A DNA stretch of 5,288 nucleotides from Aquificota bacterium (GTDB taxonomy: Bacteria; Aquificota; Aquificia; Aquificales; Hydrogenothermaceae), in NCBI GenBank assembly GCA_013153765.1, contig JAADDT010000012.1, positions 1-5,288 on the forward strand, given 5' to 3'. Shown here in pieces: positions 1 through 5,288 of the stretch (its first letter is position 1; the number at the start of each line of letters is the position of its first letter). The notes under the pieces are model-generated. The model had not been told where the DNA came from and did not search any database. It was given only the letters and a program-made list of their open reading frames with translations. Made by a program: the position numbers and the translations under genes.

Positions 1-709
1 TTTCCGCATTAGCCCCTGCAGTTATGAACGACAGTAGTTTTTCCGTCTCCTGCAGGTCTTTAATGTTTCCCGGCGTGTCAAAAAGTATGTGCTCAAACTC
101 GTCAAATGCGTCTTTATACATAATCAGGTCTTTTTCGTCCTTCACCATAAAAAACGGTATGTGCATAATCTCGGCAAACTTCTTCAGGCTTTCGGAACCG
201 CCGATTTTATAAAAATCAAAGGAAGCCACAGCCACCTTTTTTTCCCTGTGGAACTTCAGTATTGCGGCAAGCTTTGCTATGGTTGTACTTTTCCCAGAAG
301 AGATGTTGCCCAGCACGTTAATAAACTTACCTGTAAGCGGATTTGTTTCTATTTTTGCCAGAATGTCAACCCTGTTGAGCTTTTCAACGATTGGAAGGTA
401 GTTTTTAAGTATGTCCTCCTGTATTTCTGACAGGAGCTTCCCGTTAAGGTTGCTGTCCTTCAGCTTTATAAGAAAGTTTATTATCCCCTCAAAACTGTTC
501 AGGTCTTCCTCTTTAGAAAACCTGCTTTTAAAAATCTCAAACAGCCTGTTTTCCCTTTTGACGCTTTTCTTTTCCGGAGAGGCGGCAAGTATCTCAAACT
601 GACCGTTAACGTCCTTTACAGACAGTATTATTGCGTTCTCCCCTAACTCTTCCCTTATTAGCATCCACCCTTTTTGAAGGTCTTCCACCGTGTATTTTTT
701 CATCTTCAT
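1..709 (-). CDS. flhF: Flagellar SRP-type GTPase FlhF, partial (C-terminus beyond the left edge)
   Basis: FlhF is the third SRP-family GTPase beside Ffh and FtsY. It sits at the cell pole or membrane and sets the place and number of flagella. The first 236 residues are visible. The N-terminus (MKMKKYTVEDLQKGWMLIREELGENAIIL) has the FlhF pattern of a short basic strand followed by an 'x-ELGxxAIIL' segment. A linker of about 100 charged residues follows, then the G domain: P-loop GNISSGKSTT (134-143) followed by IAKLAA, DFYKIGG (165-171) where FlhF usually has DTYRIGA, and DTPGN (211-215) where it has DTAGR. The NKxD-like and C-terminal motifs lie off the window. ATG at 709 is chosen because AAAGGGGTG (714-722) stands 5 nt upstream; the ATG at 703 is a weaker alternative. 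A sigma-54 promoter lies just upstream, which fits a flagellar gene. The family is clear; the substituted G2 and G3 motifs leave its GTPase activity uncertain. Confidence 0.85.
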   Translation of the reverse strand, partial: MKMKKYTVEDLQKGWMLIREELGENAIILSVKDVNGQFEILAASPEKKSVKRENRLFEIFKSRFSKEEDLNSFEGIINFLIKLKDSNLNGKLLSEIQEDILKNYLPIVEKLNRVDILAKIETNPLTGKFINVLGNISSGKSTTIAKLAAILKFHREKKVAVASFDFYKIGGSESLKKFAEIMHIPFFMVKDEKDLIMYKDAFDEFEHILFDTPGNIKDLQETEKLLSFITAGANAE

Positions 710-713
710 CTTT

Positions 714-722
714 TCACCCCTT
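714..722 (-). promoter_or_regulatory. Ribosome binding site of flhF
   Basis: AAAGGGGTG on the minus strand lies 5 nt before the ATG at 709 and 11 nt before the ATG at 703. The spacing favours the first ATG. Confidence 0.6.
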
Positions 723-740
723 TCTACCGATGGTTCTATT

Positions 741-757
741 AGCAATAATCGTGCCAA
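741..757 (-). promoter_or_regulatory. Sigma-54 (RpoN) promoter for flhF
   Basis: On the minus strand the sequence reads TTGGCACG-ATTA-TTGCT, a full match to the -24/-12 consensus TGGCAC-N5-TTGCW. The invariant GG (755-754) and GC (743-742) are separated by exactly 10 nt. Taking the C at 742 as -12 puts the transcription start near 730. This gives a leader of about 21 nt that contains the flhF ribosome binding site. Sigma-54 control of middle or late flagellar genes is well established, so the downstream gene fits. Activation should need an AAA+ enhancer-binding protein. Confidence 0.85.
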
Positions 758-770
758 AACAAAGGAAGGC

Positions 771-805
771 GTAAAATAAGGACTTGCCCCGCCGGTTGTC
801 CCGTC
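771..805 (-). terminator. Possible rho-independent terminator after acpS
   Basis: On the minus strand, GGGAC (802-798) can pair with GTCCT (783-779) around a GC-rich loop that includes CCGGCGGGG. A TTATTTTA tract follows. The stem is short (4 Watson-Crick pairs plus one G-T pair) and the loop is long, so this is only a weak candidate. It would separate the acpS operon from the sigma-54 transcript of flhF. Confidence 0.25.
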
Positions 806-826
806 AGGTGCAGTAAAATTTCTGCA
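806..826. repeat. 21-bp repeat, copy 1 (next to the acpS stop codon), dyad core TGCAG-N8-CTGCA
   Basis: This is an exact match to positions 933-953. The core at 809-826 is a dyad with 5-bp arms around an AT-rich centre. The copy is non-coding and touches the acpS stop codon (827-829). Its centre is about 87 bp upstream of the predicted sigma-54 start of flhF, a normal distance for an enhancer-protein binding site. The repeat is certain; its role is inferred. Confidence 0.9.
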
Positions 827-1207
827 TTAATCTAAGTAAACAACCGCAACGGCTACAGAGTAATTTTTTTCGTGAGAGAGGGAAAAGCTATATTTTATGC
901 GGTTTTCCAGCCGTTCTCCTCCGGCATCGGGAAGGTGCAGTAAAATTTCTGCAGGTCTGCCCCCCTTTCCTATCACCTCTATCCGGCGGTAAGACAGTTT
1001 CTTTCCGGTAGCCTGAAAAAAAGCCTTTATAAACGCCTCTTTTACGGCAAACCTGCCTGCCAGACAGGGAATAAAGCCCGCTTTTCCCTTACAGTATTCT
1101 AACTCCTGTGGCGTAAAAATCCTGTTTAAAAACCTGTCCCCGTGTTTCCTGACAGCCCTTTCTATCCTGCTGTTTTCAACGATGTCTATACCTGTGTAAA
1201 TATCCAT
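827..1207 (-). CDS. acpS: Holo-[acyl-carrier-protein] synthase AcpS
   Basis: AcpS moves the 4'-phosphopantetheine group from coenzyme A to a serine of apo-ACP, making the carrier active for fatty-acid synthesis in the cytoplasm. The 126-residue length is normal for the family. The family motifs are present in order: GIDIVEN (6-12) with the Mg-binding Asp8, RFAVKEA (52-58) with the second metal ligand Glu57, KGGRP (81-85), and SFSLSHE (107-113) followed by the hydrophobic end YSVAVAVV. The ATG at 1207 is preceded at 7 nt by AGGAG (1215-1219). A TTG one codon upstream is a less likely start. The gene begins inside aroK, overlapping it by 32 nt, so the two are almost certainly co-transcribed and probably translationally coupled. 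Residues 86-92 are encoded by a 21-bp sequence that recurs right after the stop codon. Confidence 0.95.
   Translation of the reverse strand: MDIYTGIDIVENSRIERAVRKHGDRFLNRIFTPQELEYCKGKAGFIPCLAGRFAVKEAFIKAFFQATGKKLSYRRIEVIGKGGRPAEILLHLPDAGGERLENRIKYSFSLSHEKNYSVAVAVVYLD
933..953. repeat. 21-bp repeat, copy 2 (inside acpS), dyad core TGCAG-N8-CTGCA
   Basis: This copy is identical to positions 806-826. It lies within acpS, where it encodes the AEILLHL segment (residues 86-92) of a part of the protein that varies between AcpS members. Its centre is about 214 bp upstream of the predicted flhF transcription start and 127 bp from copy 1. Confidence 0.9.
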
Positions 1208-1685
1208 CAACTATCTCCTGAACAACCTTTTCCGCAGGCTTACTGCCGTCCACCTTCAAGTCTGCAAGCCTGTAAACCTCTTTCCTTTTTCTGTAAAGTT
1301 CCTCCAGCCTGTCAACCGGCTGTCTAAGTAAAGGTCTGGTATCGTCCCCTTTCAGCCTTTCCATCAGAAGGAATAACGGAACGTCAAGCCAGACAACCAG
1401 TCCCGTTCTTTTCATCAAATCCATGTTCTCCCTGTCAGCCCCCAGACCTCCGCCGGTGGAAACCACCAAACCTTCCTTTCCGGCAACCTCCTCCAGCACT
1501 TTCCTTTCCAAACTGCGGAAATACTTTTCCCCTTTCGTGGCAAAAATGTCGCTTATTGCCGTCCCTTCCCTCTCCTCTATAACACTGTCAATGTCCACAA
1601 ACGCCATACCAAGCCTTTCCGCCAAAAGCCTTCCTACGGTTGACTTTCCGCTTCCCATAAAACCTACCAGATAAACATTCCCCAA
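1176..1685 (-). CDS. aroK: Shikimate kinase
   Basis: The enzyme phosphorylates shikimate at its 3-hydroxyl with ATP, the fifth step of the shikimate (chorismate) pathway to aromatic amino acids. The protein has 169 residues, a usual length. Visible motifs are the Walker A loop GFMGSGKST (8-16), the shikimate-binding DID (31-33), YFRSLE (55-60) with Arg57, the STGGG loop (76-80), the lid segment DDTRPLLR (114-121) with Arg117, and LYRKRKEVYRLAD (130-142), which carries the RxxxY pattern near the adenine site. The start is taken as TTG at 1685. It places the Walker loop at the usual distance from the N-terminus and has GGGGA (1693-1697) 7 nt upstream; no ATG or GTG fits. The start overlaps the preceding membrane-protein gene by 22 nt and the stop lies 32 nt inside acpS. 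The symbol aroK is used for a single-domain shikimate kinase; aroL would be equally possible. Confidence 0.95.
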   Translation of the reverse strand: MGNVYLVGFMGSGKSTVGRLLAERLGMAFVDIDSVIEEREGTAISDIFATKGEKYFRSLERKVLEEVAGKEGLVVSTGGGLGADRENMDLMKRTGLVVWLDVPLFLLMERLKGDDTRPLLRQPVDRLEELYRKRKEVYRLADLKVDGSKPAEKVVQEIVDGYLHRYRHR

Positions 1686-1936
1686 ATCACAGTCCCCACA
1701 ACGAGTACTAAAAAGCTTAAAAAGGCAAAAACCACGGATTTTACCGTCCCAGTGCTGAATAAAAACCTGTTTACAGCCACATTCGTCAAAAAGCCTGCGA
1801 TAAACAGCACCAGAGAAACAGGTAAAAAGTGTTCCTTAACCACCTGAACTGGTAAAAGGACGCCTGCCCCTGCAAAGATAAAAATGTAAACCACCGTTCC
1901 GGATAAAACCGCAACCAGATTTTTTATAATATCCAT
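1664..1936 (-). CDS. Small membrane protein of unknown function, three predicted helices
   Basis: I do not recognise this 90-residue protein. It is strongly hydrophobic, with likely membrane helices at about 6-29, 37-56 and 66-88, a short polar segment around Lys34-Glu35-His36, and an Asn-Arg pair (56-57) between helices 2 and 3. It ends in aromatic residues (WGMFIW). There is no obvious signal peptide or catalytic motif. The reading frame is believable as a gene because it fills the space exactly, overlaps aroK by 22 nt in operon style and begins with ATG 31 bp from the divergent gene. No good ribosome binding site precedes the ATG; a TAAAAT box lies 5 nt upstream instead, so weak or leaderless translation is possible. 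The link to aroK and acpS gives no clear hint of function. Confidence 0.7.
   Translation of the reverse strand: MDIIKNLVAVLSGTVVYIFIFAGAGVLLPVQVVKEHFLPVSLVLFIAGFLTNVAVNRFLFSTGTVKSVVFAFLSFLVLVVGTVIWGMFIW
1925..1930 (+). promoter_or_regulatory. Possible -10 box for the DUF167 gene
   Basis: TATAAT is present in the plus direction inside the first codons of the divergent membrane-protein gene, and would give a leader of about 30 nt. No recognisable -35 box is seen at the right distance, so this is a weak call. Confidence 0.3.
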
Positions 1937-1967
1937 ATTAAATTTTAACAGATAAAGGGAAAGGGAA

Positions 1968-2189
1968 ATGAAAATAAAGGTTAAGGTAAAACCAAACGCA
2001 AAAAAGGAAGAGGTGGTTCAAACAGGCAAAGATCAGTATCAGGTTAAGGTAAGCGTGCCTCCGGAAAAGGGAAAGGCAAACAAAAGGGTTGTGGAACTGC
2101 TTTCAAAACACCTGAACGTGCCAAAATCCCGTATAAAACTGTTGAAAGGCGAAACTTCAAGGGAAAAACTGTTTGAAGTTGAAAAGTAA
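1968..2189 (+). CDS. DUF167 / YggU-family protein
   Basis: This is a 73-residue basic protein of the widespread DUF167 (YggU) family, whose biochemical role is not established. The family signature is plain: KVKPNAKK (6-13), the strand-turn YQVKVSVPPEKGKANK with the invariant PPxKGKAN (31-38), VVELLSKHLNVPKSRIKLLKG and the ending SREKLFEVEK. Its length is at the short end of the family. The start ATG has AAGGGA (1955-1960) 7 nt upstream. The gene stands alone between the divergent operon and the dksA promoter. Its high lysine content fits a thermophile. Family membership is secure; function is unknown. Confidence 0.9.
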   Translation: MKIKVKVKPNAKKEEVVQTGKDQYQVKVSVPPEKGKANKRVVELLSKHLNVPKSRIKLLKGETSREKLFEVEK

Positions 2190-2202
2190 TTGGGTATAAC
2201 TC

Positions 2203-2229
2203 TTGACATTTACGAAAAAAAAGTATATT
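2203..2229 (+). promoter_or_regulatory. Putative sigma-70-type promoter of the dksA-lspA pair
   Basis: A perfect -35 box TTGACA (2203-2208) is followed by TATATT (2224-2229) after 15 nt, or by the poorer TATTTA (2226-2231) after the standard 17 nt. The start would be near 2236, giving a leader of about 27 nt that carries GGAGG. Confidence 0.6.
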
Positions 2230-2250
2230 TAGTATCCTCATTGAATAGCG

Positions 2251-2255
2251 GGAGG
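2251..2255 (+). promoter_or_regulatory. Strong ribosome binding site of the DksA-family gene
   Basis: GGAGG stands 7 nt before the ATG at 2263, which fixes this start. Confidence 0.8.
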
Positions 2256-2262
2256 ACTGACT

Positions 2263-2688
2263 ATGGATATTGAAAAGATAAGACAGACACTTCTGAAAAA
2301 GAGGGCGGAGATTTTAGAATCCCTTTCAAACAACAACAGTGAAGACCTGAACGAAAAAAGCGGTGTGGAAGATGCGGCGGACGTTGTTACTTCCGAAATG
2401 AGCAGGGAAACACTTTACAAGCTTTCACAGGCGGAAAAGGAAACACTTTTCTATATAGACATTGCCCTCAAAAAGATAGAAAACGGTACTTACGGCATAT
2501 GTGAGGAATGCGGAGCCCAGATTGGAGAGAAAAGGCTGGAAGCTATTCCGTGGGTAAGGCTGTGTATTGACTGTAGCCAGAACGAGGAGATACTCAAATC
2601 CTTTTCAAGCAAGTCCGATGATATGGGATTTTACCACATAATCCCCGGCACTATGGAAGACGAAGACACGGGAAAAATACCTGAATAA
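2263..2688 (+). CDS. DksA/TraR-family zinc-finger transcription factor
   Basis: Proteins of this family enter the secondary channel of RNA polymerase and, often with ppGpp, change promoter choice during starvation. The protein has 141 residues. Residues 1-75 form a charged helical region likely to be the coiled coil. At its expected tip lies EDAADVV (36-42), whose D37 and D40 match the DxxD of Escherichia coli DksA. The zinc finger is canonical: YGICEECG with Cys80 and Cys83, then GEKRLEAIPWVRLCIDC with Cys101 and Cys104. A tail of about 37 residues follows, ending in an acidic stretch (MEDEDTG), longer than that of E. coli DksA. The family contains several paralogues with different roles, so I do not assign the symbol dksA. 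Its stop codon overlaps the lspA start (TAATG), and both are probably read from the promoter at 2203-2229. Confidence 0.9.
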   Translation: MDIEKIRQTLLKKRAEILESLSNNNSEDLNEKSGVEDAADVVTSEMSRETLYKLSQAEKETLFYIDIALKKIENGTYGICEECGAQIGEKRLEAIPWVRLCIDCSQNEEILKSFSSKSDDMGFYHIIPGTMEDEDTGKIPE

Positions 2689-3173
2689 TGGACAGGAAGT
2701 TTACAGTTTTTTTAACCGTAGCCTTTTCCGTTCTGTTCCTTGACCTGCTTACAAAGGAGCTGGCGGTAAGGTTTTTATCGGAAAAGGGAAAAATTACCGT
2801 AATCCCCGGATTTTTTGACCTTACGCTGGTCTGGAACAGGGGAGCGGCATTCGGCATACTGGGAGAAGCTCCGGAAACAATAAGAAAACTTATACTTATA
2901 GGTGCTTCCGTCGTTGCGGCAGTAATAACTGCCCTTTACACTTACCTGAAAAGGGATAAGCTGTCCTATTGGGAAGTGATCTCCCTTGCCCTGATTTTCG
3001 GCGGTGCGGTTGGGAACCTTTACGACCGTATATTTTTAGGTGCTGTAAGGGATTTTCTGGATTTTTACATAAAAAACTACCACTGGCCTGCCTTCAACGT
3101 TGCTGACATTTCAATATCGGTCGGCATTACACTTTTTGTTGTTTACGAGCTGTTTTTCAAAAAAAGGTCATAA
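2688..3173 (+). CDS. lspA: Lipoprotein signal peptidase (signal peptidase II)
   Basis: This inner-membrane aspartic protease removes the signal peptide of prolipoproteins after lipid is attached to the +1 cysteine. The protein has 161 residues, typical length, with four predicted helices at about 5-25, 66-87, 94-112 and 136-157. Family motifs are DLLTK (19-23), WNRGAAFG (49-56), GNLYDR (109-114), VRDFLDF (120-126) with catalytic Asp122, and FNVADISI (136-143) with catalytic Asp140. The ATG overlaps the last base of the upstream TAA, and only a weak GGGA lies about 15 nt before it, so translation probably depends on ribosomes finishing the DksA-family gene. It is followed by secA, which has its own promoter; lipoproteins matured by LspA are first exported through the Sec route. 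Confidence 0.96.
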   Translation: MDRKFTVFLTVAFSVLFLDLLTKELAVRFLSEKGKITVIPGFFDLTLVWNRGAAFGILGEAPETIRKLILIGASVVAAVITALYTYLKRDKLSYWEVISLALIFGGAVGNLYDRIFLGAVRDFLDFYIKNYHWPAFNVADISISVGITLFVVYELFFKKRS

Positions 3174-3180
3174 CTTTTTC

Positions 3181-3209
3181 ACAGGCATATTTTATTATAT
3201 TAAACCTGT
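3181..3209. repeat. Interrupted inverted repeat ACAGG...CCTGT at the secA promoter
   Basis: ACAGG (3181-3185) and CCTGT (3205-3209) are inverted copies separated by 19 nt of AT-rich sequence. The right arm overlaps the TG of the extended -10 box. It could be an operator, but arms this short also occur by chance. Confidence 0.35.
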
Positions 3210-3215
3210 TATAAT
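3207..3215 (+). promoter_or_regulatory. Extended -10 promoter of secA
   Basis: TGTTATAAT is a perfect extended -10 element (TGnTATAAT). The region 17 nt upstream is AT-rich but has no TTGACA-like box, which an extended -10 can tolerate. Transcription should start near 3222, leaving a leader of about 29 nt. Confidence 0.6.
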
Positions 3216-3250
3216 TAATCTGTTTAACAACGGAGGAAAAGGGTAAAGAG

Positions 3251-5288
3251 ATGATTGGATATATGTTCAAAAAGATTTTCGGCACTAAAAACGAAAGGGA
3301 ATTAAAAAAATTAAAGCCGATAGTTGACAAAATAAACCAGCTTGAGGAGGAGTTTGACCAGCTTTCAAACAGGGAAATAAGGGAAAAAAGCCTCCAGCTT
3401 ATAGAAAAAGTGCGTTCCGATAAAGAACTGTCAGACGCAATAACAAAGGGAGAAATAGTTGAAATACTGCCTGAAGCGTTTGCACTGGTAAAGGAGGCGG
3501 CTAAAAGGACGCTTGGATTAAGACCTTTTGACGTCCAGCTGATAGGAGCTTTAGCCCTCCACAAAGGGAACGTAGCTGAAATGAAAACAGGTGAAGGTAA
3601 AACACTTGTTGCCTCTATTGCAATATACCTTAACGCCCTTACCGGTAAAGGTGTGCATCTGGTTACGGTAAACGACTATCTGGCAAAAAGGGACGCCGTA
3701 TGGATGGGTTCAATATACAAGTTTTTAGGTCTTGACGTTGGCGTTATAAACACTAACCACCAGTCCTTTACCGTTGAGTGGGTTGACGAAGACAAGTTCA
3801 ACGAAGCGGTTGAAAAGGACATGAGAGTGTGGCCTAAAGGCTACAAGGGAGAGCTACTGCCTTCAGACCTTTACAACATAGAGGCAAGGAAAAACTTCTT
3901 TACCCGTCCCGTTGATGCGGAAAGGAGGAAGGCTTACGAGGCTGACATCACATACGGCACGAACAACGAGTTCGGCTTTGATTACCTGAGGGACAACATG
4001 GTCTTCTCCATAGATCAGGTCGTACAGGTAAAGGGACACCACTACGCGATAGTTGACGAGGTTGACTCAATACTTATAGACGAAGCCAGAACGCCCCTGA
4101 TCATATCCGGACCTTCAGGTGAGGACGTATCCATATACTACACAGCTGACGCGTTCGTAAAAACCCTCATACCTGAGGAGGACTACATAGTTGACGAGAA
4201 AAACAAAACGGCAGTTCTTACGGAAAAGGGAGCGGAAAAGGCGGAAAAGTTCTTTAACCTTGAAAACCTGTACGACCCTAAAAACATAGACATACTCCAC
4301 GCCATAACCCAGTCCCTAAGAGCAAACACCCTTTTCCACAGGGATGTGGACTACGTGGTAAAGGACGGTCAGGTTATTATCGTTGACGAGTTTACAGGAA
4401 GGCTTATGCCCGGTAGAAGGTGGTCTGACGGTCTCCATCAGGCAATAGAAGCCAAAGAAGGCGTAAAGATAGAGGCGGAAAACCAGACCCTCGCATCAAT
4501 AACGTTCCAGAATTACTTCCGTATGTACGACAAGCTGGCGGGAATGACAGGTACGGCGGAAACGGAAGCGGAGGAGTTTAAGGAAATATACGGTTTAGAC
4601 GTGCTGGTAATACCTACAAACAAGCCTGTCATAAGGAAGGATTACCCGGATCTTGTTTACAAAACAAAAAAGGAAAAGTTTGAGGCGGCACTAAAAGAGA
4701 TAGAAGAACTCCACAAACAGGGAAGACCGATACTGGTAGGCACCGCCTCCATAGAAACTTCGGAACAGCTTTCAGCCCTCCTGAAAAAGAAAGGTATAAA
4801 ACACCACGTCCTTAACGCAAAACACCACGAAAAGGAAGCTGAAATAATAGCACAGGCAGGCAGGATAGGAGCGGTTACGATAGCCACAAACATGGCAGGT
4901 AGGGGAACGGACATACTACTTGGGGGAAACCCGGAATTTTTAGCAAAAGAGATACTGAAGAAAAAGGGACTTACCCCTGAAGAGGCTACTGAAGAGCAGT
5001 TTAAGGAAGCACTGAAAGAGGCACAAAAAATAACATCTGCCGAGAAGCAGAAAGTAATAGAGCTTGGAGGACTGGCGGTAATAGGTACAGAAAGACACGA
5101 AGCCCGCCGTATAGACAACCAGTTAAGAGGTAGGGCAGGCAGGCAGGGAGACCCCGGCTCTTCAAGGTTTTACCTGTCTCTGGAAGACGACCTGCTCAGG
5201 CTTTTTGGAGGCGACAAGCTAAAAACACTGATGGACAGGCTGAAAATACCTGACGGAGAGCCTATAGAAAGCTCTATGGTAACAAAAG
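3251..5288 (+). CDS. secA: Preprotein translocase motor subunit SecA, partial (C-terminus beyond the right edge)
   Basis: SecA is the ATPase that pushes unfolded preproteins through SecYEG. The first 679 residues are present. Visible motifs: Walker A MKTGEGKT (111-118), [23 protein letters not shown] (from 235), Walker [13 protein letters not shown] (269-280), VDEFTGR (378-384), MTGTAETE (432-439), [16 protein letters not shown] (545-560) and [32 protein letters not shown] (from 612). All catalytic residues I can check are intact. Residues of about 170-222 form an insert of roughly 50 residues absent from E. coli SecA, rich in charged and aromatic residues ([17 protein letters not shown]). 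The start ATG has GGAGG (3232-3236) 14 nt upstream, slightly far, with AAAGGG (3238-3243) at 7 nt. The remaining scaffold and C-terminal linker lie outside the window. Confidence 0.98.
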   Translation, partial: MIGYMFKKIFGTKNERELKKLKPIVDKINQLEEEFDQLSNREIREKSLQLIEKVRSDKELSDAITKGEIVEILPEAFALVKEAAKRTLGLRPFDVQLIGALALHKGNVAEMKTGEGKTLVASIAIYLNALTGKGVHLVTVNDYLAKRDAVWMGSIYKFLGLDVGVINTNHQSFTVEWVDEDKFNEAVEKDMRVWPKGYKGELLPSDLYNIEARKNFFTRPVDAERRKAYEADITYGTNNEFGFDYLRDNMVFSIDQVVQVKGHHYAIVDEVDSILIDEARTPLIISGPSGEDVSIYYTADAFVKTLIPEEDYIVDEKNKTAVLTEKGAEKAEKFFNLENLYDPKNIDILHAITQSLRANTLFHRDVDYVVKDGQVIIVDEFTGRLMPGRRWSDGLHQAIEAKEGVKIEAENQTLASITFQNYFRMYDKLAGMTGTAETEAEEFKEIYGLDVLVIPTNKPVIRKDYPDLVYKTKKEKFEAALKEIEELHKQGRPILVGTASIETSEQLSALLKKKGIKHHVLNAKHHEKEAEIIAQAGRIGAVTIATNMAGRGTDILLGGNPEFLAKEILKKKGLTPEEATEEQFKEALKEAQKITSAEKQKVIELGGLAVIGTERHEARRIDNQLRGRAGRQGDPGSSRFYLSLEDDLLRLFGGDKLKTLMDRLKIPDGEPIESSMVTK

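Noticed and set aside
24..602. Open frames on the plus strand at 24-212, 89-430 and 411-602.
   Set aside because: They lie opposite flhF, have no family resemblance and are explained by the codon pattern of the real gene on the minus strand.
710..826. The acpS reading frame stays open after its stop codon and runs in frame into flhF, suggesting an AcpS-FlhF fusion by stop read-through.
   Set aside because: About 39 codons without a stop is not rare by chance. flhF has its own promoter, ribosome binding site and a normal N-terminus, and no read-through signal is evident.
806..953. The two 21-bp repeats as a CRISPR remnant.
   Set aside because: There are only two copies, 106 bp apart, one inside a conserved gene, with no cas genes nearby.
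2044..2241. A minus-strand open frame of 65 codons across the DUF167 gene and the dksA promoter.
   Set aside because: It has no recognisable family features and conflicts with a well-supported family protein and promoter on the plus strand.
3161..3180. A terminator after lspA formed by the A-run and T-run around its stop codon.
   Set aside because: The possible stem is almost all A-T pairs with a bulge and no GC core, too weak to call.
4115..5118. Minus-strand open frames within secA (4115-4300 and 4657-5118), and one at 3157-3564 overlapping its start.
   Set aside because: Their translations are Ser/Phe-rich low-complexity strings typical of antisense frames, while the plus strand is a clearly conserved SecA.

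Overview
The window looks like chromosomal DNA of a thermophilic, flagellated bacterium, most likely of the phylum Aquificota. The main clue is the SecA at the right end. It carries an insert of about 50 residues between the VGVIN segment and the [17 protein letters not shown] motif, at the place where, as I recall the literature, Aquificales SecA proteins have a characteristic large insert. Lys/Glu-rich proteins and heavy use of AGG and ATA codons fit this, but the assignment is an inference; I would not name a genus.

Layout. Positions 1-1936 are read leftwards. In transcription order they hold a small three-helix membrane protein of unknown function, shikimate kinase (aroK), holo-ACP synthase (acpS), and then, after a 117-bp gap, flhF (flagellar SRP-type GTPase), which runs off the left edge. 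The first three genes overlap each other by 22 and 32 nt and should form one operon. Positions 1968-5288 are read rightwards: a DUF167/YggU-family protein, a DksA/TraR-type zinc-finger protein, signal peptidase II (lspA) whose start codon overlaps the dksA stop, and secA, which runs off the right edge. The two sets diverge from a 31-bp gap at 1937-1967. No stretch over 300 bases lacks a gene, and I see no tRNA, rRNA, CRISPR array or insertion sequence.

Regulation is the most interesting part. The gap before flhF holds a full-consensus sigma-54 promoter (TTGGCACG-N4-TTGCT) with a short leader and a good ribosome binding site, so flhF is probably an RpoN-dependent flagellar gene and not a simple read-through member of the acpS operon. 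Upstream of that promoter lie two identical 21-bp repeats with a dyad core (TGCAG-N8-CTGCA), centred about 87 and 214 bp from the predicted transcription start and 127 bp apart, close to 12 helical turns. One copy abuts the acpS stop codon and the other is inside the acpS coding sequence. That is the position and phasing expected of enhancer sites for an NtrC-family activator of flagellar genes. I propose this as a hypothesis; a partial duplication of acpS is the alternative.

The genes serve housekeeping routes: aromatic amino-acid synthesis (AroK), activation of acyl carrier protein for fatty-acid synthesis (AcpS), transcriptional response control (DksA family), lipoprotein maturation (LspA), protein export (SecA), and flagellar placement (FlhF). 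Putative sigma-70-type promoters precede the dksA-lspA pair and secA.
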